Positions 11,301-22,162 of a DNA stretch of 64,000 nucleotides are shown here, in pieces. Origin of the DNA: Symbiodinium sp. CCMP2592 (taxonomy: Eukaryota > Sar > Dinophyceae > Suessiales > Symbiodiniaceae). Position 1 is the stretch's first letter. The number at the start of each line of letters is the position of its first letter. The notes beneath the pieces were generated by a model, which did no database searches, was not told where the DNA came from, and worked only from the letters and a program-made list of their open reading frames with translations. The DNA lies in assembly GCA_905221615.1 (NCBI GenBank), contig CAJNDT010003846.1, positions 320,001-384,000 of the forward strand, read 5' to 3'. The translations under genes and the position numbers were made by a program.

Positions 11301-14300
11301 GCTGCCTCACGGCCAGACCAAATCAAAACGAAAAAAATTGCAAAAACACTCGCTCGAGGTAGCAGGGAACTGGACCCAGCCGGACACACTTCACTAAGGG
11401 ATGCCCAACGCTTCTCATCCTAAGCCACCGTCTTAGCAAGAAAGTCTCCTGTAGTCGGCTGTTGTGTCCCCACACATCTGTGATCCAAAGCTCGCTTTGC
11501 AAATGTGCTGCTGGAGTATACAACTGCATGTACCACTAAAAGTCGCTTGCAACACACCAACATCGCGGCCACATACTGCGGTATGCCGCCTCCGCCTTCT
11601 GGGGTTCAGAAGCTGCCACCTCACAGCGCATGCCAAACTGATCCAAGCCGAGACCCGTCTCAAGTCAGAAAGCCTTCTGCATGCGTGGCCACAGACCACA
11701 CCGCAAACCCAGAGCTCACTAGAACCGTCTGCTGAAAGAGATTGCAAGAGATCATATCTGCAGGCTTTGTGAACAAGAGGCTTGTCCACAAACATCTATA
11801 CAGCACCGACCAGCACCGCACGATTAACATTTACTGCGGCTTAACACTACCCTACCCCTCCGTCATCTTCCATGAGGCTGGGGCTTCCTCTGCCAGAGCT
11901 TGCGACGGTGCAGCTGCCTGTCTGTTGTCTTCCATGTCGTCTTTCATGCGCTACTGCGCTTCTGTCAACATGCGAGACACAAGTCACGCTCTCGCACTGC
12001 GCCTCCGCCTTTGCATCCGAACTGGCTGCCTCACGGCCAGACCAAATCAAAATGCAAAAAATTGCAAAAACACTCGCCCCAGGTAGCAGGGAACTGGACC
12101 CAGCCGGACACGCTACACTAAGGGATGCCCAACGTTTCTCATCCTAAGCCACCGTCTTAGCAAGAAAGTCTCCCTGTAGTCAGCGGTTTTGTCCCCACAT
12201 ATCTGTGATCCAAAGCTCGCTTTGCAAATGTGCTGCTGGAGTATACAACTGCATGTACCACTAACAGTCGCTTGCAACACACCAACATCGCGGCCACATA
12301 CTGCGGTATGCCGCCTCCGCCTTCTGGGGTTCAGAAGCTGCCACCTCACAGCAGAGAACAAGATCGTGGCAGAAGGCAGCACATCATGACAAAGTGATCC
12401 AATCCGAGACCCGTCTCAAGCCAGAAACCCAACTGCATGCGATTCCACAGACCACACCGCAAACCCACACCTCACTAGAACCGTCTACTGAAAGAGATTG
12501 CAAGAGATCATAGCTGCAGGCTTTGCGAACAAGAGGCTCGTCTACGAACATCTATATCTATACAGCACCGACCAGCATCGCACGAGTAACGTTTACTGCG
12601 TCTCGAAATGTTTTAAAAGCTAAAAGAAACCTTCCGTCATCTTCCATGAGGCTGCGGCTTCCTCTGCCGGAGCTTGCGACGGTGCAGCTGCCTGTCTGTT
12701 GTCCTCCATGTCGTCTTTCATGCACTACTGCACTTCTGCCAACATGCGAGACACATGTCACGCTCTCGCACCGCACCTCCGCCTTTGCATCCGAACTGGC
12801 TGCCTCGCGGCCAGACCAAATCAAAACGCAAAAGTTTGCAAAAACACTCGCTCGAGGTAGCAGGGAACTGGACCCAGCCGGACACACTTCACTAAGGGAT
12901 GCCCAACGCTTCTCATCCTAAGCCACCGTCTTAGCAAGAAAGTCTCCTGTGGTCGGCTGTTGTGTCCCCACACATCTGTGATCCAAAGCTCGCTTTGCAA
13001 ATGTGCTGCTGGAGTATACAACTGCATGTACCACTAACAGTCGCTTGCAACACACCAACATCGCGGCCACATACTGCGGTATGCCGCCTCCGCCTTCTGG
13101 GGTTCAGAAGCTGCCACCTCACAGCACATGACAAACTGATCCAAGCCGAGACCCGTCTCAAGTCAGAAAGCCTTCTGCATGCGTGGCCACAGACCACAGC
13201 GCAAACCCAGAGCTCACGAGAACCGTCTATTGAAAGAGATTGCAAGAGATCATATCTGCAGGCTTTGTGAACAAGAGGCTCGTCCACAAACATCTATACA
13301 GCACCGACCAGCACCGCACGATTAACATTTACTGCGGCTTAACACAACCCCTCCTTCATCTTCCATGAGGCTGCGGCTTCCTCTGCCGGAGCTTGCGACG
13401 GTGCAGCTGCCTGTCTGTTGTCTTCCATGTCGTCTTTCATGCGCTACTGCGCTTCTGTCAACATGCGAGACACATGTCACGCTCTCGCACCGCGCCTCCG
13501 CCTTTGCATCCGAACTGGCTGCCTCACGGCCAGACCAAATCAAAACGCAAAAGATTGCCAAAGCACTCGCCCCAGGTAGCAGGGAGCTGGACCCAGCCGG
13601 ACACGCCACACTAAGGGATGCCCAACGCTTCTCATCCTAAGCCACCGTCTTAGCAAGAAAGTCTCCCTGTGGTCAGCGGTTTTGTCCCCACACATCTGTG
13701 ATCCAAAGCTCGCTGTGCAAATGTGCTGCTGGAGTATACAACTGCATGTACCACTAACAGTCGCTTGCAACACACCAACATCGCGGCCACATATTGCGGT
13801 ATGCCGCCTCCGCCTTCTGGGGTTCAGAAGCTGCCACCTCACAGCAGAGAACAAGATCGTGGCAGAAGGCAGCACATCATGACAAAGTGATCCAATCCGA
13901 GACCCGTCTCAAGCCAGAAACCCAACTGCATGCGATTCCACAGACCACACCGCAAACCCACACCTCACTAGAACCGTCTACTGAAAGAGATTGCAAGAGA
14001 TCATAGCTGCAGGCTTTGCGAACAAGAGGCTCGTCTACGAACATCTATATCTATACAGCACCGACCAGCATCGCACGAGTAACGTTTACTGCGTCTCGAA
14101 ATGTTTTAAAAGCTAAAAGAAACCTTCCGTCATCTTCCATGAGGCTGCGGCTTCCTCTGCCGGAGCTTGCGACGGTGCAGCTGCCTGTCTGTGGTCTTGC
14201 ATGTCGTCTTTCTTGCACTACTGCACTTCTGTCAACATGCGAGACACATGTCACGCTCTCGCACCGCGCCTCCGCCTTTGCATCCGAACTGGCTGCCTAG

Positions 14301-15560
14301 ACCGAATCATAATGCAAAAGATTGCACAACCCAGCCGGACACGCTACACTAAGGGATGCTCAACGCTTTCTCATCCTAAGCCACCATGTTAGCAAGAAAG
14401 TCTCGTGAGGTCAGCTGTTTTGTCCCCACACATCTGTGATCCAAAGGTCGCTTCGCAAATGTGCTGCTGGAGTATACAACTGCATGTACCACTAACAGTC
14501 GCTTGCAACACACCAACATCGCGGCCACATACTGCGGTATGCCGCCTCCGCCTTCTGGGGTTCAGAAGCTGCCACCTCACAGCAGAGAACAAGATCGTGG
14601 CAGAAGGCAGCACGCCAAAACAAACTGATCCAATCCGAGACCCGTCTCAAGCCAGAAACCCAACTGCATGCGATTCCACAGACCACACCGCAAACCCACA
14701 CCTCACCAGAACCGTCTACTGAAAGAGATTGCAAGAGATCATCCGCAGAACAAGAGGATCGTCCAAGAACATCCGAACATCTATACAAGACTGCCGGAGT
14801 AACATTTATGAGCATCCAAAAAACTCGAGAAACGTGACGATATTCTGGCACCTGTCCTACCAAACTCGTTGCCAGACTCGTGCCCTCGTCTTAAAAGAAA
14901 CCTTGCATCATCTTCCACGAGGCTGCGGCTTCCTCTGCCGGAGCTTTAGACGACGCAGCTGCCTATCTGCAGTTTTTCCATGTCGTCTTGTAGGCACTGC
15001 TGCACTACGGTCAATACCCAAGCAAAATCTCATGCTCTCGCACCGTGCCTCCGCCTTTGCATCCGAACTGGCCACCTCACGGACAGATCAAAACAAGATG
15101 CGCAAGCATGTGCACCAGGTGCTGTAGCAAGGAACTGGATCCAGCCGGACATGCAGGACACGCTTCAGTGTGTTAGTTTAGAGCTGCCCACAGCTCCAAA
15201 TTAAGCCATCGTCTTCGCCCGCAAGTCCCGGTCACTTCGCAGTAGAAGGGTCAACCGTGTGGTGGTGCCTCGTCGGACGGCTCCGACGATGCCGCCTCAC
15301 GATGCTTCGTCCACACATGTGTGTAATCCAAAGCTCGCTTCGCAAATGCGCTGCTGGAGTAGACAACTGCATCTACCAGTAACGCCACTGAATGTTGCTA
15401 ACAACACACGAACATCGCACCGACATGCTGCGGCATGCGGCCTCCGCCTTCTGGGGTTCAGAAGCTGTCACCTCAAAGCACAGAACAAAATCACGGTAGC
15501 CGGCAACACGTCATGACAAGGTGATTCAATCCGAGACCTGCCTCAAGTCAGAAAGCCTCA
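8345..15560. repeat. Satellite-like tandem array with a 1.5-kb dimeric unit
   Basis: The marker CACATCTGTGATCCAAAG starts at about 8451, 9202, 9975, 10700, 11473, 12197, 12971, 13691 and 14429, with a diverged copy at about 15313. Spacings alternate near 773 and 725 bp in the core, so the higher-order unit is about 1,497 bp. The long monomer (A) keeps AGAGAACAAGATCGTGGCAG after the shared CACCTCACAGC; the short monomer (B) goes straight to GCATGACAAACTG. Open frames occur on both strands but change between copies through small indels, so I do not call genes. The first and last monomers are the most diverged. Confidence 0.93.
8427..8454. repeat. (CA)n microsatellite
   Basis: About thirteen CA units sit exactly where the CACATCTGTG marker starts in the first array monomer. 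Other monomers have only CACACA, so it is a local expansion. Confidence 0.95.
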
Positions 15561-16286
15561 CACTAGCGCTAGAACGTCTCCCTAGGCTGTGCTAGGCTGC
15601 GTTACCGCTGCGCCATTCGTGGCTGTAAGCGTAGTAGTGGTGGTGGCGCTGCCGATGTCTGCTGCGCTACGGAACTGTTGGAGCCACTACTGCATGCATG
15701 CTGCATGGTCATTTGAAATCTTGCAAACTGCAAGCCCGAAGCCTATCGTCTCTGCCCCCAAAGCAAGACAAGCCCATGCTGCCTCACTGCTGTCAAGCTG
15801 CTGACTGTGAGAAAGTGCAGGCCTAGCCCGTGCTGACGACGGCCGGTGTAACCGCCGAGGATTCGCTGGTATCGAAACACTGTCTGCTAAATTTCCAAAA
15901 CCTCACGCCGCCAAAACTCCTGAAACACAAACCGCAGTAAACATAACTCGCAACCTCTAGCGTCACGAGACATGGCATTGTCCTCTTAATCGCAGTGTGC
16001 GAGAGTCTATTAACAAGCATCACTGACTGCCCATGGCCCTCGGTCTAAAGAGTGCTCGGCAACATCACCTTAAGATCACAAAAACACCCAAAGGCTTCAG
16101 CAGTTCATGCATTTGGCACCCTTCTGTTCAAAAGGGATCATGTCGGAAAGTTAGACCTGAAGCCTGAAGCCACCCAGAAGAAAGGCCCCCCCAGGGTCGA
16201 TGTCTAAGGTCAACGTCTAGACTGTTTTGCTGGATTCGCCTGTCACGGCTGCCACAAAAAGTATGAGAGACGACAGACTGTTGATG
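15561..16286. other. Region without a recognisable gene
   Basis: Right flank of the satellite. A short GTA/GTG-rich patch lies at about 15626-15655. No domain or RNA gene was seen. Confidence 0.45.
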
Positions 16287-16381
16287 ATATAAATCCTGCA
16301 CTACCGCAAGGACCCTAAACTATGGGAATTATGGTAATATTCCTTATTATGGGTAATGCAGGATTTATATCATCAACCGTA
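16287..16381. repeat. Short TIR element family F
   Basis: Inverted termini TTGATGATATAAATCCTGCA and TGCAGGATTTATATCATCAA enclose AAACTATGGGAATTATGG. The same family is at 48605-48771. Confidence 0.85.
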
Positions 16382-16612
16382 CCAGATCCCACCAGTCTTT
16401 TGAAGCTGCTCGAAGATCCCTCAAGGGGGCCACACGGAGTCGGGCATGCCCACAGGACTACCAGAGAATGGTCCGTCTTGCTGCATGCGGCGACTCGAAC
16501 ATCACTTGCACCGGGGGTGGCTCCCGTAACCGAAAACACGCTGAATGACGAGACTCAGTTGAGCTGCAAAGCCTTGTCACGTGGATGAAGGGCAAAGAAC
16601 GGCAAAGAAGTG

Positions 16613-18664
16613 TTAGCAGAATGTGCTCAGAACACGCTCCACAGGCCAGTCTGTATTGTTCAAGTAGTAATCTCCAGACAGTGCTGCCGAAGCATTCGTC
16701 AGAATCTCCTGAGCTGGCTTTGTTCGCCAACCCATGGCGCAAGCCTCCAACAGCTTGCTGCGCCCACGAGCTTGGTAGCGCGCCAGGGCACAAAGACCGG
16801 CAGGGTCGTCTTGAGAAGGAAAGCTCAATCCGGAGCTTTTCAGCACGTCTTCACGCACGAAGGTCAAGTCAACTCCTCCAAGGTGGACTAACACGTAGCC
16901 CATGGCACGCCCTACATTGCGCAAGGTTGTGACGCTTGCAGAAACTAGGGAGGGCAGCTTGCCCCTGTTTGCTAAACACAACTGATGCACAGGATAGCTC
17001 GAGTAGCGGACGGCCACATCCTCATCGTAAGGCAAATGAGAACCGAACTCAATCATCACGATTCGAGGCCGATACTGTCCCACCCGGCATAAATTTAGCC
17101 AGAGGAGCCACTGGTTTCCATCTGTGTCCAACGACAGAACATCAAAGGTCGATGGCACCATGAATTCCTGAAACAGACTGACAACGTTGTCAGGCGTGAC
17201 GCGATGGGTCGTCAAGTTGATGTCTGCATTTGCGAAGTTGTCGTCGACCATCAGCCCATGGAAGCCATGACGGGCCCTGAGGTAGCGAGTGTTACATTGG
17301 TCCCCGAGCTGGGTGCCGATTTCCACAAACTGTCGCTGTCCCGGCCCAAGCAACGCCAACAGGCGCTCCAACACGCCATCATTCAAGGCGGCTGAAAACA
17401 CGGACGTCAAAGACGGCTCCCACAAAGAGAGGGGTCCCAACTCTTTTGGAGCGCTCGTAGCCCACAGAGGCAAGCTTATGTTGGTTTCATGCTTCGCACC
17501 TTGCCACTGGAGCTGTTGCTGAAGGCCTTGCTGAAGGGCCATCAAAGCTCTCCAGGCCCCCGGATAAATCACACCGCCCTCCGCAGATCTTGGAAAATGT
17601 CTCGCAGCTTCCGTCTCCGCAAGCGTGGCCTGCGCAATGTGCATGTGCGCAAGATCTGCGCGGATATCCAAGAAGCGCCGCGCATTGAAAACGTAGGCCA
17701 TCACACGAGCTGTGTCGCAACTGTGCTCCGCTGTGACGAGGTGGCCGTGGCTTGCAAGAAGCAACGCGAAGCGAGACAAGTCCGGGTATGTGTTAATGTT
17801 GCTACCGGTGGACACAGACGTTGTCAGCGACAAGCCGTCCGCATCAATAATCAGTTCGGCCATGTTGTTCTGAAAGTTTTCGCAAGTTTTCGCGGGCTTG
17901 AGCACGAGTACATTGAGCATCTGAATATAAGAGGCCGCTGCGTGCAACATTGTACGGATCAGCGGATCCATTAAGTTTGACCACGCAAGCTTGTCGCTCC
18001 AAACTAAGGAGTTCCACAGCTCGAAAAGCCGATACCAATCTAATCCAGTGTGTTCAAGCTGGTCGGTTCCTGCACTTCTAGCAGTCCATCGACACACCTG
18101 CGACGCCAACATCAAAAGCAAAGCTGCAGGGCACGCTTCGTAGGTGGCATCGGCGTTGGCAAGAAGGCGCTGCTCGATGACTTCCCACTCGGGGGAAGCA
18201 GAAGGCACCCCTTGATACAGAAGTCGATCTGCAGCTTCTGCCAAGTACGCTTTGATCGTCGCATCTGCTGCTGCGCAAGGGGCCGGGGCACTTGCAATTC
18301 CATAAGCTAGCTGTGCGACTTTGGCATCTAGCCTTGCGGATGGGTCTTCCGGACAACATGCCTCCCGGGATCCACGAGCCCAACCGCTCTCCCAGCAATC
18401 AGGTGATTTCAAGGAAGTACGCCAGTGCTGTGACTTGGCACAACACAGGAAATAGTGCGAGTAGGGAAATCCTGGCAGCCAGCAGCCTTGCCGTCCTTCC
18501 ACCATGCCATACTCTAGGGTGATCGGACAAACGTGCACCAAACCTTTACAACTTTTGGCTGATGAATCTGAGTGTTTGGGGAGAATCACCACACAGCATG
18601 GATTTCCAGCCAAGCTTCTTGCATGAAATGCGCAATTCAGTCCAGGACAAGTACCCAAATCCAT
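16613..18664 (-). CDS. Single-ORF protein with C-terminal FkbM-like methyltransferase region
   Basis: An uninterrupted frame of about 683 codons counted from the ATG at 18664; the true start could be further in. Residues about 60-110 are Cys-rich (CWLPGFPY, CWESGWARGSREACC), a pattern I associate with dinoflagellate proteins of this type. The middle is helical and Ala/Leu-rich. From about residue 446, FVEIGTQLGDQCNTRYLRA, then HGLMVDDNF, FDVLSLDTDGN and RPRIVMIEF, match the order of SAM-binding and following strands in FkbM/Methyltransf_21-like proteins. Such proteins are inferred to methylate sugars or other small acceptors; the acceptor here is unknown. No signal peptide is evident. The lack of introns contrasts with the gene structure at 37-63 kb. 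Confidence 0.62.
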   Translation of the reverse strand: MDLGTCPGLNCAFHARSLAGNPCCVVILPKHSDSSAKSCKGLVHVCPITLEYGMVEGRQGCWLPGFPYSHYFLCCAKSQHWRTSLKSPDCWESGWARGSREACCPEDPSARLDAKVAQLAYGIASAPAPCAAADATIKAYLAEAADRLLYQGVPSASPEWEVIEQRLLANADATYEACPAALLLMLASQVCRWTARSAGTDQLEHTGLDWYRLFELWNSLVWSDKLAWSNLMDPLIRTMLHAAASYIQMLNVLVLKPAKTCENFQNNMAELIIDADGLSLTTSVSTGSNINTYPDLSRFALLLASHGHLVTAEHSCDTARVMAYVFNARRFLDIRADLAHMHIAQATLAETEAARHFPRSAEGGVIYPGAWRALMALQQGLQQQLQWQGAKHETNISLPLWATSAPKELGPLSLWEPSLTSVFSAALNDGVLERLLALLGPGQRQFVEIGTQLGDQCNTRYLRARHGFHGLMVDDNFANADINLTTHRVTPDNVVSLFQEFMVPSTFDVLSLDTDGNQWLLWLNLCRVGQYRPRIVMIEFGSHLPYDEDVAVRYSSYPVHQLCLANRGKLPSLVSASVTTLRNVGRAMGYVLVHLGGVDLTFVREDVLKSSGLSFPSQDDPAGLCALARYQARGRSKLLEACAMGWRTKPAQEILTNASAALSGDYYLNNTDWPVERVLSTFC

Positions 18665-18823
18665 AAGCCACAAGCCCTGAAACCAACATACGGCTTCGGC
18701 GAGTCCACAAAATTAAACTACTTCCATACCAGCCCGACATCAAGCACATCAGCGGCTTGTCTAAGGCGGAGACATTCTCCCTGCTGGAAACACCAGCAGT
18801 TTCGCTGGCCTGACCACAAGTGG

Positions 18824-18841
18824 CTCTCTCTCTCTCTCTCG
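18824..18841. repeat. Short (CT)n tract
   Basis: Nine CT units upstream of the methyltransferase-like ORF; a GA tract on the coding strand. Confidence 0.9.
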
Positions 18842-18858
18842 AATTGCCCGTGGCGACT

Positions 18859-19563
18859 TTAATATTGGGGAGTTGGATTGTTATCGTCACTCAGGAAATG
18901 ACCTGTATTACGTAGTGGGCCCCTCCTGGCCCAGCCAGTCCGAGCTTTCTTGTCAGGTCGGCAGAGCTCGCTGCTCGGATTCTTCGCGGATTTGCGGGAA
19001 CCATGCCCAACCCTTGTGAATGGTTGAGGTTTCTTTAAGGTCACGTCGTTCACAAGTTGGATTTGTTTGCCTGCCTGCATGAGTCGGCACCCAATGCAAC
19101 TGGCAAGCAAGCAATCGAATGTATCGGGTATAGGTCGTGTAGGTTTGTTTGGTTGAATGGATTTTTCGAGCGATCCGCGGTCCCTGCGCACATCAGTGCA
19201 GCTGCGAAATACGTGGCGCGGGGAGCTGCAGCAGCTCAGCGAGCCGGCAGGCAGCTGGGCACAAGGGGCACAGGCACAAGCCCTGCAGGGTCTCGCACGC
19301 GAACTCCGATGTCTAGTTCGGTGTGGGCAGCGCGCTGGTGGCCATGGCGACGTGACGGCACAACACCTCGTCGAGCTGTGTGGCGACGTAGGCGACGAAG
19401 TCGAGGCATCTGCGATCGTCCGGGTCGACACCAAACGCAGGCGTCGGAGCAAGCTGAAATCCAAACGAAAAACTTCGCGGAGGAAACCCAGCAAACTGGT
19501 TGTGGCCTTGCGCATCGGTTGCAAGACTCGACGATGTGGCTTGTGACAAGTTAGGGAAAACAT
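18859..19563. other. Open region, possible unknown gene, strand unclear
   Basis: Open frames exist on both strands: 19157-19546 plus starts MDFSSDPRSLRTSVQL and has a basic C-terminus; 19313-19549 minus contains DPDDRRCLDFVAYVATQLDE. Both read protein-like and neither matches a family I know. The minus strand would agree with its neighbours. Confidence 0.25.
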
Positions 19564-20148
19564 GTCACATGTCTCGTTAGCACGGTAGTGCTGTTGGTGG
19601 CAGTCAAACTCCCACGTAAGACTACGAAATCGTAGTGTATCTAGATATGCCGAAAATGCATGGAGTGGACACTTTCAATGTGGCAACCATTGCTCCCCGC
19701 TTCCATTCAATTGTTATGAAAACTTTCTTCCACTGGAACAATTCGTGTTCCATCGTGTTTCCCAAAAAAAATGGCATACAGCTAGTGTGGGGTGATGTGT
19801 CACTAACGAAAGGCGCGTCACCACCAAATTTGGCAGCTCGAATTAGCCGGAGCACGGTTGAATTGAGGCCAGCTGCCGCAGAACACAAAGGTGAGAAGTA
19901 GCGCTGAGGCACAGGTAAACACCGGAGTCGAGCCCTTCCCCATCCAACCGCGCGTCACAACCCATTTTCGAACAAACCCGTTTCCCACCACGTAACCCCG
20001 GGATGTTCGAGCAGCCTGCACAATCGATCCGGCATGTTCAGCGCTGAGAAAAAGTCATACCATTGCTTTCCCCCATGTAGCCGCACCTGATACACACATA
20101 TTTTACACTCAACGATTTTATACGTGCACACTCAATACAAATAGCAGA

Positions 20149-20659
20149 ATCACAGCACTTCAAAACCAGCCATTCCCGAACTACACCTCGATTTCTGAAA
20201 CACCGCTGCAGACAGATACAGGCGTTAGGATATCTCACATGCGCACCCTGCGTGCGGTGGTATACGTTGCGCCGATCAGACAGAGCTATTACAAGAATTG
20301 TGTTTTTTACCTCGAGGTCGGCCACTGTGCTGGGTCAAAGGCGACTGCAACCGGACGCAGCAGGCACACTCACTGGATGGGCGAGGATTCGAAATCTGCA
20401 CATCAAAACCTGGCTGAGCAAATGGCCCTTGCCAGTCCACCCGCGATCCCCAGCAGCACCACCCGAACAGCACACCACACACGCAAACCCAAAGCATAAT
20501 TTTTGAAGGCGATACTTCAGGAGAAAAAAAGCGCGCGGATCGTTTGTTGTTTCGTTTGATGGTGAGTTGTCGACAACCCAAAATACAAAAAAAAACTTTA
20601 CCTATCTATCCATAGATCTATCTACCTATTGATAAATATAAATATGAATATAAATATAA

Positions 20660-20690
<31 letters not shown>

Positions 20691-21160
20691 TACATATACA
20701 ATATGTACAATGATAATAACGCCACAGAGGCCAAGCTGCGGGGCAGCCAAGCGGCTTGCCATCAGCACCAGGATGGGGCTTTGAGTTGGGGGGATCCAAG
20801 CTCAGAAACCTCTGAGCATCAGCGGCTTCAGTTGTTGCAGAGTCCAGTTCCACATACCACCCCAAGCTTACTGATTGAATGTTTTACCTTGCATGGGGCA
20901 AGATGTTATAAGAGTGAAACCCAACCGTTCCCCATCAAAACAAACCCACATCAGCGACAAATCAACACCAGCCATTCCCCATCTGAACGCTTGATTCCAC
21001 AGGCACTCGAGACGCAAACCAGCGGCAGCAAAAACCCAACCGTTCGCCATCTAGATGCTTCACTCCAGAAGCACCCGCTCGGGACGCGCATGAGTGGAAT
21101 CACAGCATGTCAAAACCAGCCGTTCCCGAACTAAACGCTCAGAAATACAAGCTGCTTGGC
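20149..21160. repeat. Dispersed degenerate repeat with motif CAAAACCAGCCRTTCCCGAA
   Basis: ATCACAGCACTTCAAAACCA (20149) recurs as ATCACAGCATGTCAAAACCA (about 21101), each followed by GCCRTTCCCGAACTA. Looser units (CCAACCGTTC, CCAGCCATTC) occur at about 20924, 20970 and 21035, spaced roughly 50-70 bp and preceded by GAGACGC or GGGACGC. No ORF is supported. Confidence 0.6.
20583..20703. repeat. AT-rich TATC/AAATAT/TA microsatellite
   Basis: CTATCTATC-type units, then ATAAATAT repeats, then a pure TA run. Confidence 0.9.
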
Positions 21161-21400
21161 ATCGCAACACACAGAAATCAATCTTCTTTCCTGATGTAGT
21201 CGCTGGCTTTCGCATTCAGTGGCAACACAGGGACAACACGTCACAGCCAGCGATTCCACACAAGTGCCCATCGCCAGAATATTGACAGCGCATCACAGTC
21301 AGCCATTCTTCATACTTTTTTCCCCCACACACCCTTTTGCGACAGCACGAGGGCAACGGTCCGGTCCCCGTGCACAACTTGCAAACTACGAGGACGAGGA

Positions 21401-21800
21401 TCATCGTGCGGGCAGGCGACTGGGATGTGGCGGGCTGTCTAGCCGGTGCTCGGCGCGCACGTCGCTGAGGTCAGGGGGCGAGCCATCGACGTTGGCAGCG
21501 CCGTGGTGTGGCAGTGGCAACAGTAAGGCCGCAAAGGACCTGGCAGCGGCAAAGGCGAGAAACCCACACCATCGCTGCACCCACGCTGCGGTGCTGCTGG
21601 CACGCAGGTGGGGGGGTGCGGACCGTGCCCGGCTGCGGGAGAGGAGTCGCACGAACTGGACGGCCTCAGCGCTCCAGTGTCCAGCGACCTCGATGGCAAG
21701 CACGACGAGGCGGCACCGCGGGGCGCGCAACAGCTCAGGGTAGGTGTGGCGCGCGCAATGCGCAGGGCCGCACCGACGGTGCTGCGCTGGTGTCGTCGCG
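21401..21800 (-). pseudogene. 3' fragment of a restriction-like-endonuclease retroelement (copy B)
   Basis: The minus strand encodes TYPELLRAPRCRLVVLAIEV followed by AGHWSAEAVQFVRLL, aligning with TYPELARASRCRLVVVGVEV in copy A. It ends PPDLSDVR...PSRLPAR and stop at the same place as copy A. A short T run (about 21320) may be its degraded poly(A) tail. Everything upstream is missing. Confidence 0.75.
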
Positions 21801-21884
21801 GGCGGCCCCGCGCATCGAGGGCCGAAACGAGTCATATAAACGCTGGAACCACTGGGAAACCAGTGTTCGGAATGCAAACCAGTG

Positions 21885-22030
21885 ACCGAACCGCTGCAGT
21901 ACGTATCGGATCATGTGCTTCGGACTCGTGGGATGTGGAAAATGGGGTAGGGCAAGGTGCTGTTCCGAGTGATTTCCTCTTCAATTTACTCATCAACGGG
22001 CTTGCCGCCGCCATTAAGCGTGCTTGTGGG
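21885..22030 (+). pseudogene. LINE-like reverse transcriptase, 5' piece of a split copy
   Basis: The plus strand reads SDSWDVENGVGQGAVPSDFL then FNLLINGLAAAIKRACGG, the RT motif-B region of non-LTR elements. The frame then runs into the poly(T) at 22036, where another element has inserted. RT motif C continues at 24411. Confidence 0.75.
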
Positions 22031-22035
22031 GGTGT

Positions 22036-22068
22036 TTTTTTTTTTTTTTTTTTTTTGTTTTTTTTTTT
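22036..22068 (-). mobile_element. Poly(A) tail of inserted retroelement copy A
   Basis: A run of T with one G, on the plus strand. Read on the minus strand it is a poly(A) tail about 95 nt after the stop of the ORF ending at 22163, as expected for target-primed reverse transcription. Confidence 0.8.
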
Positions 22069-22162
22069 GCAACGGCAGAACGTGTCCGGTCGACCTAGAG
22101 TAGTTTGAGGACCTACCGTTGCCTACCACTGAAGAGGGTGCACTCAAGGCACCACACTGCAG

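Noticed and set aside
8345..15560. CRISPR array
   Set aside because: Repeats are hundreds of bases long with no unique spacers, and the genome is eukaryotic.
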